NCBI GenBank assembly: GCA_022747635.1
Contig: JAKTNV010000003.1
Span: 27,295,830-27,359,829 of the forward strand
Length of the DNA stretch: 64,000 nucleotides
DNA from: Hetaerina americana
Lineage: Eukaryota; Arthropoda; Insecta; Odonata; Calopterygidae
Direction of reading: 5' to 3'
Of this stretch, positions 49,901 to 62,400 are shown one piece after another. The stretch's first letter is position 1. The number at the start of each line of letters is the position of its first letter. The position numbers and the translations under genes were made by a program. Below the pieces are notes generated by a model. It saw only the letters and a list, made by a program, of their open reading frames with translations. It was not told the origin of the DNA and made no database searches.

Positions 49901-51255
49901 GTAAGCTTTCCTGTTCATGTTAATAACTTATATTTATATTACTGATTAACTTAATTTAGCATTGTATGAAAGAAATGGATACTCAAAGAGTTATAATGTT
50001 TGAAATCGAAATCCATATGTTCATTAAGTGTGATTAAATATGTGTTTAATAGTTTTTGAAGGTACCACTTCATTTCTTGGAAGTATATTTTCTTTCTCTC
50101 TCTTCCGTGTGTTTATAAGAAAAATAAATATTTCTTAAGCCGGGTTTCCCATGGTAACAATTTTTACAATGCATGACTAATTTGGAAAAACATTTGAAAA
50201 TCAAAGTTTGAAACCACAATTTTGTAATGCAATGCAGGTCGATGGATGATTTATTTCGCTGAAATGTTATAGTTTGATCCTCCTTAATTCTTTGAATGCA
50301 AAAAATACCCTCTTTTGAGCATAATGGCCAACAGTTTCGGTGATAAATACATACAAATATTGCAAAAAGTGGGTATCCTTTGCCACCATGGTAATGTTCT
50401 TAGATATTGGCCCTGAGGTCATAAGCTCAATCCCAAACCATGAATTTTTTTTTTTTTTTAGATTTTGATTTTTGCTAATTTAATTATGACACTTAATAAT
50501 TTAATAGCTTTAATAGTCTTTCAGTTTTTCTATCTGTTTTATGATAAATTTTGGTTTCGGATAGTTATTTTTATTATGTTGTTGGATTTTTTATTTGATG
50601 CATAGTGTCCCTATAAATCACTACATTTTGTCATTTTCATGGAAGATGCAACCCATAATAACAGCAAACTCACTAATTTTTTTAATTGGAGTTATTTGCA
50701 AAACATAGCTTCCCACAGCTACATTTGCTTTTTAACATGTCATTGATCACCTGCTTCACATTTATAAAATTCCTTGTCCTACAAAAATTAGGTAACAAAC
50801 GATTGATTGAAATACTTAGGTAAATAAATGATTGTGGGTCAAAGCATGTATTAATCATGTCCATCTGCCTGTTGATATCACTGTTGTAAAATAATAATTG
50901 TTGCATTTTGAAGATATGAAATGGAATATTTTACTTTTGCTAAACATCACATGGTTCACGAATTGTCATTCACTTTGGAAGAGTAAGTTTGAGTGTCCCC
51001 TTCCTCCAGATGTCAATGAAGTACCATAATTTTCAGTATCCTTACTGCTTTCTGCACTGCTTATATCATGAAAAGACCCCAATCCAAGGCGTCCTCTTAA
51101 ACTCTGAAATTTTGGGGCTTTTAAAGGAACTAGATGTTGTGACGAAATGCCGTACATACAATGTCACAGGCATTCGTATTCGTGCGCGACGCGCCACAGT
51201 CCACGAGGTTAAAGCCAACTTTTAAACACTTATGGTGCTTATACCTTGACAAATT
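49901..51255. other. PKN intron, CpG-depleted
   Basis: AT-rich, nothing recognised. CpG reappears just before the inverted repeat (cattcgtattcgtgcgcgac at about 51171), perhaps part of the same small element. Confidence 0.5.
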
Positions 51256-51372
51256 CCAAAGAAACTGCGGGAGATGCCGCAACAGTAACTTTTAACGGAG
51301 TCATCCGCTAATGTGCATTTCAATTGACTCCGTTAAAATTTACTGTTGCAGCATCTCCCGCAGTTTCTTTGG
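51256..51372. repeat. Imperfect inverted repeat, about 48-bp arms
   Basis: The left arm begins ccaaagaaactgcgggagat and ends acggagtca. The right arm begins tgactccgtt and ends gcagtttctttgg. There are a few mismatches and a 21-bp spacer. A third partial copy, ttttactgttgcag, lies at about 51392. Probably a small non-autonomous DNA element or fold-back. Confidence 0.9.
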
Positions 51373-52944
51373 AAGCTTTTCATCAATTAGATTTTACTGT
51401 TGCAGTGTTGTGACATATATTTTTATCTTAAGGTTCTCTTGATGTACAGGAATTGTAGGTTTCATCATCTGTGGTATAGCATAGTGACATTTTAACTTAT
51501 GAATATTTGCTTGGCACTCAGGTCCAAGAGCTGCATACAGTCAATAGTTAAAAAGTAAAAATGGCAGTTATTTTCAATGTTTAGTTGATGTGTGTATTTG
51601 ATTGGAGGATTGAAAATTTTGTAAAATGCCAGGTTGAGTGACAGTCATCTGGTTCTCTGTCATTCTATTTAACCCCATCCCCACCATCCATTCTTCTCAT
51701 CAAGTAAATACCTCACCTCTGTGTCTTAGCACTAGATTTACTTATGAATCTTAATGTCTCCTGTCAGCAGCCATGGAATGACTAAAACTCAGGCAGAGCA
51801 TAATAGTTCACATAATGTTTGGTGCTTGTCCTCTTTATCTCACTTCCCAGTGGCCATTTATCTGCCAAATGCCCCCTCTACAACTGCAAAATAAGCAATC
51901 AGTATCTCAACCAAGCCTAATGCAAGCATGTGAAGCACTTTTACTTCATGTGATGACTGGTTTTACATAATTTTCATTAGTTATTTATTTGTAAAATTGT
52001 TGAATATCAAGGAGTTTATATAGATGAATATATGCCCTATGTTGTTGTTTTAGGCAAGTATATTTTCCTCAGTAGAACTTGCTACAAATAATTTTGTCTT
52101 GCCCTTCCTCTACCTAGGTAATTCTATTAATTTTTGTTGGTTAACTATGGTAGTAATCTTTGTTTTATTTTCTTTTTACATCTTTGATGCAATTTTAAAA
52201 GTTTTTATTCTTTTTTCAATTTATTTCAAAAATATTTTTGCATGCTTTTTCATGTGTATATTGTAGCTTGTGTTACCTTGAATATTTTAATGTTAACCCC
52301 ACATCTATTGCTTTTGTGTTGCATAATAAAATCAAATGCTGCTATAGAAATAAAGGCCATTGAAGTGACTTTATATCCGAATATCATTTTTATTATAAAT
52401 GAATCATTGATTTTGGTGTCGTTATGGGTTTTGAAAATTGCATTTTAACTGGCATGCTTGTAATAAAAATGCTGTAAACATTGTTTCCTAAGCGTATTAG
52501 TGGAAATAAACCAAATTGAACCCTCATAATTTATACATAAAAAATTATTGCAGCAGGCATTTTTCCCCACTGTCATTAGGTACAATGGAAAACTTTCAAT
52601 TTTGTTGTTGTATATGTAATCAGGATATGGGTGCTTACCTACCTATTGCTCACAGGTAAAAGTCAACATATAACAGAAAAAAAGGAAATAGATACTTATA
52701 CCTAATAATGTATCTGCCAAAGCCCTGAGTTGAAGTACTGGTTGGAATTAAGTTTTTTTATTGCAATTGAAAAAGTTCTTTTTAATAGTTTCCCTTTATA
52801 ATGCTTATTTTTTTAAATACTTATTATAATGTTTTGAAACAATTCTAGTAGATTCATCACTGCTATTAAGCTCAATGATTACCATTATTTTTTATAAAGG
52901 AATTCACCATGTATTTTATTATTTATATCCTTAATTGGGGACTT
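51373..52944. other. PKN intron, nothing recognised
   Basis: AT-rich, CpG-poor, with only short open frames. Confidence 0.5.
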
Positions 52945-53170
52945 AATAGTCAAGGGGTAGAGTGTTGGACTACTGACTGGAGGGCACACTCAGCTCCGCC
53001 CAAGCTGTGTGATTTTTCAGGTACTAGATCTTCCTGTGAAACCATAGCCAGGAATCACAGGGAAGGGATCTGGCCCCCTTACCCTGATGTCTGATTTTCA
53101 TATGCCATTGGGTGAACTTGACCATCATCTACCAAACCAACCTTCGGGTTGATTATTGTGTTTATGGTTA
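52945..53170 (+). mobile_element. tRNA-derived SINE, family 2, copy 3 (decayed)
   Basis: It matches copies 1 and 2 in gtagagtgttggactactga, gatttttcaggtactagatc, cttaccctgatgt and accttcgggttgattattgtgtttatggtt. The B-box region is lost and most CpG sites have become TG or CA, in keeping with its place at the edge of the CpG-depleted domain. Confidence 0.88.
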
Positions 53171-53632
53171 TGGCAAAATATGTAACTTGGAACCAACAAG
53201 TCAACTCCTACCTTCTTCAAAGTAAAGTTACTTGTATTGATTTTTACATAAAATGTTTCTATCAATATCATCTATTCTTTAATAAATGGACAAATATTTT
53301 GGCAAGTTTGTATTTATCCATTTGCACATATTATTCCAGTTAAGCTCAAGTTTAAATTAATGTTTTAGCTAGCAAACACCATTTCACCTCTTCGTTTGAT
53401 AATATAAGTAGGCATATTTTCACTGATTATATATGTTAATAGTAAATTTGCGTTTTTTGGTGTCCGTTTCCCTCACTTTCCCTGTGAAATGAAAGAAACT
53501 GGAGAATCATAGAAACAACGTCTTGGTAAAACCCATTCCATCCCATTCCACATTGTTTATTTCCAGTTACAATTTGTTTCTTTTTGTAGCCGGTGAAATT
53601 TTAGCTGTGCGCAGATAATTTTTTGGAAATTA

Positions 53633-54247
53633 ATGCAACGATTTGTCGGCTGTACGCTGTTGGCAAGTCGGGAGTCACATTTCTCCTTGACGTCGGTATT
53701 ATTGCATTGGCTGAGTATCGGAAATCACCCACCCTCTTTACGCAGAGGGGGAGGAAGTCACGTGATAACGCCTGCGTCAAGTCGCGCCGCACTCGAGAGA
53801 AAGTTTTTTAAACGCGAGACCGTGAGGAGGCCGGAGCTGGGCCCCGTGGGCGGCCGATTGTTTCCGTTTGCTTTTCACGCGCCCGTTCTTCCGTGGGGGT
53901 GTGTCGTGCTGCCTTGTCCCTCGCCCACCGTTCCATCCTCCGTCATGCATCTGGATGGCGGTAGGCGGGACGGCGAGGTGGGTCCATCCGCTCGCCTTGC
54001 CGTCCTAATGAGGAGATTGACGTTCCGACGGCGGCGCCGCGTGTCCCGTGCTTCTCGCGTTAAGAGACGCGCCTGTGAGATCGATACAACTCCTTTGACC
54101 TGTGTTTCCAATGCAACCCTCTGCCTGTTTGGGGGTGATGGCTCTGAATTGCCTCCTCACGCTGACTGCAAGGGAAAAGTGGAGCCTCAAAACTGTCGAC
54201 TGTCGCGATGGAAGCATGTGACTCTCGTTAGTGTGAACGTGGACAGG
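53633..54247 (+). CDS. Candidate alternative first exon of a short PKN isoform (CpG-rich)
   Basis: This GC- and CpG-rich block sits in an otherwise AT-rich 13.5-kb intron. One frame is open from an ATG at 53633 to the donor gtaaga at 54248 (205 codons). More likely starts are the ATG at 53945 (MHLDGGRRDGEVG, 101 codons) or 54008 (MRRLTFRRRRRVSRASRVKR, strongly basic). The exon ends in phase 0, exactly what the PKN exon at 63409 needs. The result would be a linker-plus-kinase form lacking HR1 and C2. It could instead be a non-coding promoter exon, with translation starting downstream. No TATA box is evident. Confidence 0.5.
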
Positions 54248-54250
54248 GTA
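53740..54250 (+). promoter_or_regulatory. CpG-island-like internal promoter candidate
   Basis: Dense CpG (for example around ggcggcgccgcgtg at about 54030 and gggcggccg at about 53848) contrasts with nearly CpG-free flanks to the left. It overlaps the candidate first exon and marks the end of the CpG-depleted domain. No core promoter element could be assigned with certainty. Confidence 0.45.
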
Positions 54251-57200
54251 AGAAGTTTTGGATTCAGAGATCATTTTTTTACCATTAGTAAAGAGCCAGT
54301 CTTATCGAGTGGGTTGGTTTTGATCAAATTTGTTAGGGCGTTTTTTTTTAAGGTCCGGTGAGCATTCCACTCGCAGTAGCACTCGCTCCCACTACTTGTG
54401 GAACGTGGTTACTTTCATCGCGAGGAGAGGGGTGAAAACGAGAGCAAAGACTTGCCCTTTTAGGCATACGAGGCTGATTATGGCCAAATGTTCTTACGTG
54501 ATTTTCTGGTCATTGCCCATTTCTGTTGCCCTGAATTCAGCGAGTTAGAAAATCTCAATAGTACCCAAGGATAAAATATCTCACCCAAAGGTTCAATAAC
54601 TTCTAACAATCTCACATAGCTGCCTTAGTATTTTTCGTTGAAGTTTTCATAATTCAAAGGATTCCGGAAATAGATTGCTCATTGGCGAGACGCAATTAAT
54701 TATGAATTAATAATATTTAAAGCTTTTTTTATATTTAACTGTTCTTTCGTTACGTAAGTATTGTGATGTTAAAAGAAAATGCGTCATTTAACTCTGTAAA
54801 TTTTGTGCCGTCGTAATTTTATTAAGTATTTTAATGCAATAAGTGTTGCATGCTTGGTGAGTTTTTAAAAGTGTCAATGGACTCCCGGTTGAGTCGTTTT
54901 CAACAAATTCTCAAATCATTTTAGGTTCTGTCGTTAAATCAATTTTGTGTGGAATCACAGTTTTAAAATAAATCTTACTTATACTGTCGATGAGTGGCGA
55001 TAAACTTGGACATTTTAGGATATCCCTTCCTTGAAAAATTTTTTGTCGTGGGATTATTATTTGAAATATTTTGAATTTCCTTACCCATAAATAGTCCTTT
55101 TAATAATGTCTCCACCTACTTGTACCGATTTTATCAAGACTTCGACGAATTTGATTGTAATGCTGACACCTGGTCAGGAAGTGTGCTTTGGGGCAGTTAT
55201 GTAAAGGCCGTTTAAACAAAACAAGTATTTACGTATTTTTTTCTTTCTCTTGCCAAATTCCACAGATGGTGGGATCGGATTATTAATAATTACTTTTTAT
55301 TGATATTTTATTATCAAATAATTTAATACTCAATATTCAATTATTTCCTAATTTTTTTTAGAAATTACCTAATAAGGTATTGTTACTTTTTTGTGGGGAT
55401 AAAGTATGCGTGGTCTCTCCTGTTTTGCGTAATTATATCTTGCTGTCACTGTTTACGTAATTTTTAATAATTACTGTCAATATCGCACGGCCGGATGAAG
55501 GAATATAATGGAGAACTCACGTTCATGATGGCATGCCACTTGGAATGTGATACGCAGTTTCCTCTTTGAGTATTGCGCGATTAGAGGTGAAGGCTAAGCC
55601 GATTGCTATGAGAGTATTGCCTTCGTGATGTCACCCACCACTCCATTGTATTTATTATGAATGAAGCGTTCCATCGTGTTTCTACCACTTCCTTGCGGCA
55701 CGTGTCGCTCTGTTTTTCCTTGAAAATGCTGTGTTGAAACACTTATGGGAATGTTACTCTCGGAACTTAATCATTGCGATTCATCCCCTACTTATCTATT
55801 GATGGTATGACCTGTTATTTTTATATTATAACTTGATTCGTTCGACGTGTTGTAATTCTAAAACTCCGTACCTACTTTCTAACAAGTTTTCACGGGACGT
55901 AGAAAAATTGCGAGAAATCACGAATGCTTTGAATACTGCCATAATATTGTCGCTGAGAGAGCTTGGGAATGGGATTGCGGATGTTATCGACATTGCCTTC
56001 AATACTTCAGACATCGTTTTGTCGTGTGTTCGGCGGTGTTATGATGAGAATGTTCGTCATACGAAAGGTTAAACTCGGCAGGAATTATTTTTCATCGTTG
56101 TGTATGCATGTTAGTTGGTTGCCTTATAGTATAGATAATATTGAGAAACTCTCTCGTCTTGTAAACGTCGTTCCAATTTATTCGCCTCTTTTAGTCATAT
56201 TCAATTGGGAAAGTTCTTTGGGAATATCTGCTCTGTTGGATTGTGTTCCCAGCATACATGGGTATGAAGGTTAAATTCACCATTTAAAATGTCTCATAAC
56301 CCTGTATTTTAAATCAGGATGCTTGATAAAAGATCCTTCAGTTAGCAGAGCGATAGCCATCATAACCGTGACAGCGCTAAGAAATACAAATATACGATTT
56401 CATTGCGATATTATTGTTATACGGAGATTAAAGTCGTTTTAAAATCTCGAATGAAATATTAAACAAAAAGAGAAATTGCATTTTTGAGATCGTTTCCCTA
56501 ATTTAAATACACTGTTAATTTCGTTTGTCAATCAACCCATCTTAGTCAATTTCCGTGCGACCGGAAAAATATTTAAGAGGCAATTCTGTATCTGCCAGAT
56601 GCATAGCAGGGCATGTTAAAGTATGGGAATTCAGAAAAAAATCTGAGAATTTCACCAGTGAGTTTTGCCAGACTCTGAACTAAAATTAGACATTTGCGGC
56701 GTAGTATTCACGCAGAAGGCGATACTGGTCGAAGATTCTCCTTTCAGGGGTTCAGATAACTAGCGGGAATAACTGAAGCCCGTTCGAATTAGGGAAGGTT
56801 GCAACGAAAGTACTGTAGAACGTATTGCATGGTGATATATAGAAGTTAAAATTAAGTTTGGTGTTATAATTCTGAGGGAACCTCATGTCAAGGAAATTGT
56901 TAAAACGTCTCCAAATTAAAAATGTTAAGTTTAACGAATTTTTGATGCCATTAAGTTTACATAAATAAATACTCCGCTAAGTGGTACTAATTTGACGGAG
57001 GCCCAAAATGTATTCCGATTGGTAACCCCTCCGATATGTATCCTGCAGTTTTAAAAAAATGTATCAATTGCAAAAAAAGATTTCATCGGAAAATTTACGA
57101 AAGGTGTTTTCTTATCCGTGATGGCAACTAAAATTATTCTAATACTCCAATATTATAGTTTTAAAGTAATTCCGCGAAAATTTCTTGTGAAAAGGACATT

Positions 57201-58600
57201 CTCTCGTTCAGTGTGTTTCGAGGGGACCGATCAGAGAGTCATCGCTAATCGCAAAATTTAAACCTGTATCCATCAGGCTAACATTTGCCTTGCATTTCGG
57301 GTAAAGCGTTACGAATTTTGTGAACTAAAATAGGTTATGTCATGTAATGTTTACTTGTGTAAACATATTATACGAGTGTCTATGTATATTTCATGTCTAT
57401 ATACGTTTACCTTACCGTTCACGTGGGAAGGAGGCGAAAATCTTTTTGTTAAACTGTATATTGTGACTTCGAATCAATGAATGGTTCAGTATGGCCATTT
57501 TTCGTATTACTGACGGAAGTTACTAGCACGTTAGTTGACACATTACCCAAAATAAGTTTTGAAAATAATACTTAAGAATTTTCTGTACGATATATAAACA
57601 ATTAATTGGAGAAATTCGGAACTCGATATTGCAGCAACGTTGAAGGTAGAAAGCATAAACTTGCCTTGTCAGACATTGAAAAACTTAACCACACTTGGAA
57701 GATAATCATATTTAGGAAATATGGATATAAACAGGCACTCAAAGTCACATCCTGTTTGCGGTTACGACGAACTCCGACCCGGTTAGAGCTATTGATAATG
57801 TACTTTTTGTGAATATGAAACTTAAATTGAGAGGAATTTATTTACATTTCAGTTATTTTTCCTCGAGTGAAATATCCATTAGCTGACCCAGATTTATTCC
57901 AAGTATGCCTTTTTACAAGCCTGAAGGAGGAAGGGCTCTTCTTTAGAGACTTTGAGAACTAGGACTGACGTCAGTCATCGACCTTGAGCGTCGCGGTGTT
58001 CGGATACACACACCTTCGCCATGTTGTTATTCTTCTCACCGTGGGCGCAGAAAATGCGACCCTGAGTTTGACGCTGATAAGCAAGGAAATGCCTGGGCCT
58101 CTTTCAATTAAACAGACCTCGGCATTTAGCGAAAATCAATTTGATTTGAATGGTAAAGAGTATGATTTTTTTAAATGCAATCAAAATGGTATTATTAGCC
58201 GTCTTTGTGTGCCCCAACAAACAATTCCAAATTTTGGAGCATTTTAGTATTAATGTTGCTGTCAAAATTTAAGACGAAGTTACCCCATTAAGTGCTATCA
58301 AAAATCTTTTTTGTATTTGTTATGAAGGTATTATTATATTCATGGAACAACTTAATATCCGAAAAAAAGGCAGAAACATGCTCGCGATATCATTGCCTTC
58401 GTCGTGAGACCAGTGCTCCGATGTCGCTAGTATCTCAAAAAATATTAAATTAATTTGTCAACAAAAATATATTCTTGGGACAATTTAGCTCTGATTGAAA
58501 CTAGCTAAATGTCGCTATTGCATTATATAGATGATATGTCAAACACCGGATCACATAATTTCTCTGTCCACAGTCTGGTATATCCTGATAAGAATGACAG
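54248..58600. other. Intron downstream of CpG-rich exon, CpG-normal
   Basis: No further coding exon is recognised. CpG density is clearly higher than in 28-53 kb. Short open frames at 55833-56072 and 57984-58247 lack support. Confidence 0.45.
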
Positions 58601-58619
58601 TCCTCTCGCTCCTCCCTCG

Positions 58620-59056
58620 TTCCTCAAGCTCCTTCATTGCTGCCGTTGCACGCGGCGTCAAACAGGATCCAAAACCAATGTTTACTTCTTCAGCTATCTC
58701 CCTAGCAGTTAAACGGCAATTTGCGTTCGCGAATCTTCATCTGTCCAGGTTCTACCCGATTTAAAACGACTGTACCACTCAAAACACTGGCTTCGACTGA
58801 TAGCTTCATTAACAAAGGCTTGCTGAATCATTCCAAGTGTCTCCGTAGCACTTTTGCCAAGTTTGAAACAAAATTTATCGTTCGTAATTTGACGTACCGC
58901 TGCTGCCGCGTAACGACTCGACGTAAACAAACGCAATACATCTCGTTTTAGTCATCATATGTGTCGCTAGATGGCACACTGTCTCTCTCTTCGATCCGTT
59001 GAACGGTTTGCGCAGAATAAAATCAGTCCGGTCTTTTTTTGAAAACACTTTGTACA
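58620..59056 (-). mobile_element. Mariner-like element relic
   Basis: On the - strand, 58936 to 58709 encodes the transposase N-terminus: DKFCFKLGKSATETLGMIQQ, then NEAISRSQCFEWYSRFKSGR. After a deletion and frame change it gives NCRLTAREIAEEVNIGFGSC at about 58735-58665. The right end (- strand 5' side) looks like a terminal repeat, gtctttttttgaaaacactttgta ending at about 59053. The catalytic part and the other end are missing, so it is dead. Confidence 0.82.
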
Positions 59057-59087
59057 TTGCATGTATCGATACATGTTTGTATGTATA

Positions 59088-59322
59088 AACCATAAACACA
59101 GTAATCAATCCAAAGGTTTGTTTATAGGTGATATTAGAGTTCACCCAGTGCTCAGCACAACGACGAGTGGGGGCCGGGATCAGGGTGGGGGCGGGATGTT
59201 CCTTTCCTTGTGCTGGCTATGGTTATCCAGGATGATCTGGTACCCAAAAAATCACCCAGCTTGGGTGGAGCTGAGAGTGTCCAGATAGGCTTGCCCAGGA
59301 CTCAAGCCCTACTACGTCCCAC
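59088..59322 (-). mobile_element. tRNA-derived SINE, family 2, copy 4 (minus strand)
   Basis: Read on the - strand it shares gggcaagcc, cagctccacccaagctgggt, tgggtaccagatc, actgggtgaact and the 3' end gattactgtgtttatggttt with the other copies. The tRNA head is degraded. Its 5' side abuts the GT/TA microsatellite at 59323, mirroring copy 1. Confidence 0.88.
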
Positions 59323-59415
59323 GTATGTGTGTGTGTGTGTCTCACACACATACATACACACACACACATTATCTGTGTGTGTGTGTATATATATACATAC
59401 ACACACTTTATATTG

Positions 59416-59479
<64 letters not shown>
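59323..59479. repeat. Compound GT/CA and (TA)n microsatellite
   Basis: Alternating gtgtgt, cacaca and a long tata run. Adjacent to the 5' head side of the SINE copy 4. Confidence 0.97.
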
Positions 59480-59485
<6 letters not shown>

Positions 59486-62400
59486 GCACAAACATGCAAA
59501 CTATTACTTTTTAATTCTGAACCCTATTTTAGCTGAATAAGTGCCGTGAAAGTATATTTGTTGAGCCACGAATATTTTTTTTGCTCGGCACATAAAAGAT
59601 ACCTTGTCCATATAGATAAGCTGTGGCTTTTTCAGTCAATTAATTGATAATGTCTTGTTTAAATCATAAACTAGTCATAATGTTTTTAAATGTACTCACT
59701 TTTGACTTAGATATATTATGTCACCATGAAGTGTGAAAATTTTCTGCTCTACGGAACTGTATGAAAATGTTCTCAAACAGACAACTCATATTTTTACATG
59801 AAAGAGTTCAGGAAATATAAATTATTTTGAAAAAATATCGGGCTTTAATATACTAACATTTAATATATGCCATGCATAAAATATTATTCAGAACAATCAC
59901 TCTTTAAAAAAAAATTTTTTTTTATGCCTAGATTCAATTTTTAAGTGTGTTTATAGCACAAAAAGTAATGTTTTTTGGTGAGTATCAATGAATTAATTTC
60001 ATGAGTGAGAAACTCAAAGCATATCCTTCGTGAGTAGATATTTTATTTGAAAATTATTAGTTTTTTGATAAGTTTTTTTTATTTATTCCTGTGCATGAAG
60101 TTTTTAAAAAATTATATAGCTATGATTTTGTCACAGCAGTGTCTTATAATTCTGCACTATCATATTGGACATATTTTTTTATAAATATTCATATTTTTAA
60201 TATGCAGTGTTGCTGAATTGTCTTTTATAATTATGAAAATATTTTAATGATGTAAGTTCTTTATTGACTACGGGGTGAAGTCTGTCAAAACAATATCTTT
60301 GGGTGTAGCCTGTTTTACCAGGTTGCAATTCAAGAATTAAGTACTTTATTGGACCAGAATATTGAAAACCAAAAGTTTTCTTGTTTTATCTTATTCTCTC
60401 TTTTTGTATGAAAATATTCAGGAATAATTTTTTAGAATATAGATACTGATTACTCATTTTTGACAATTATTTCTACGTTGATGAACCATAAATTTCCATG
60501 AGTTCCTTCCAACAATTATAAAATAAATAGTTGCTTTGGTAACTACACCAAATTTTGAATGTTAAATTATTTGTTTGATATGTTAGTACTGCTGAGACTG
60601 CCGGTTACATCCCTTTTGCTAATGCAGTCATTTGAATTTCAATATAGATCGGATTGTCTAATTTTTTTAAATGCAAACGGCATACCCCACAATAAATTTA
60701 TTCAAATCAAACTTAAAATGTGAAACCTCTCTGAATTCATAATAAGAGTTTTTGGCATATTGGTTGTATGCTTTTAAGATATAATTACTGGCCTAGCATT
60801 TTAATGTCCAGAAAACAGTGAGATAACCAATGTATAATATTTATCATGCAATTTCAATTAGAAAGTTTTAATCATTTTTATTATCATTTTTAACAATTGA
60901 AAACCCATTGCTTTGCATCATTGTAGAAGCCGCTGTGATGTCTGGCAGTTTTCTAAAGTAAAAAGCTTTTTAAGATTTATATTAATGCATAAAAATATAT
61001 TTCTCAAATTCATGTTATCAGTATGGCTTGTGAAGATATGTAATTGGTATGGCTTGAAATTATTGCCTTGCACCTTACTTATTGTTGTACTTGGAGCAGT
61101 GGAGATGATGCTACCATAGGTAGAAACTTTCTATTCCTTTCTAATTAATTTTTAAGTATGTAGTTATCTATAAGTTTGTGTGCAGAGTAAGGTATTTTCT
61201 AATAAATACAGTTATAATTCCTACATTTATAATATATTTTCATGGTTTATCAGAACTTTTTAAACTTAGCTGGCATAAAAGTCCGTTATGTTAGCATGAC
61301 ATTTCGTCTTCAGGTTACACGACAGTGAATCTTTCAAAAAAAACTCTTTCTACCTTTCTGATATCACATGGTGATATGCCTAGAAAAAAGTTAAGATTTC
61401 TTGTATCTGTCATTCAAAATTTTAAGTGAAGGTCTTCATGAAAAAACCTGCTACTTTTCTAAAATTCTTTGTAAATATAAGATTACTCATGGCCTCCAGT
61501 CTCTTCACTTCAATAAACATTAGCAATTGTTTAAAATGCATATATATAAACGTCAATAAATGTTATTAATTTACAGAAAGCAACTGGAAGGTTACTGAAT
61601 TCATTATAAAATTGCTGTAATCATTTGTGTGTTGTGAGACGGATGAATGAAGTGTGATATTGCCTTTATATCCCCTTAATATTCCTTATGCCCATATTCC
61701 CTACTGCATAAGGGATATAAACTTAACTTATCTCATCTTAGAGTAGAAGGTTGTATGTAATATAATTGTGTGTTTTTTTTCGAGCTAATCAGCAAACCAT
61801 TACCATTATGTGTGTGTTTTGAAGTATCTATGCAATTTGTTCTGTCAATCACAAACAGAGTTATTGCTATCAATAGATATGTGACCTTTAAAACTAATAT
61901 CTTATAAGTAATTTAATCAATATTCATATTGTGAGAATTGAAAATTATGTATTACATGCTTACATGTTTGAAATTACTTACAAGCACTAACAAAATGACT
62001 AATTTTTCTGGCTTAGGAATTCTATATTCAAGATAATATAGTTCTATGCAATCATTTATGTAATTTCATCTAGTTGTTATTTTTTGTGTGATTCATTTCA
62101 CTGAAACTCTCACTGATCTTCAAAAAGATAAAGAAGCTTCACGTATTCTTAGTATCAACCTACACATGTTGCCAGTAGTGTAATTCGTATTTTCTTGAAA
62201 GTGGGTTAATTAATCCTCATATTCCTTAAAGCAATTAAAAGTCTGCCTATTTTTTCTGTTAACAGAAATTGGTACATTCACTGTTGCATATTTTTCTTCT
62301 CCTTTTCATACATTGTGGATAATCTTATTTCCATTCTTCCATCAAGAATACTGTTTCCACCAAGTTGGAAAACAAAGGGGTAAGGGCATATTAAATTTTA

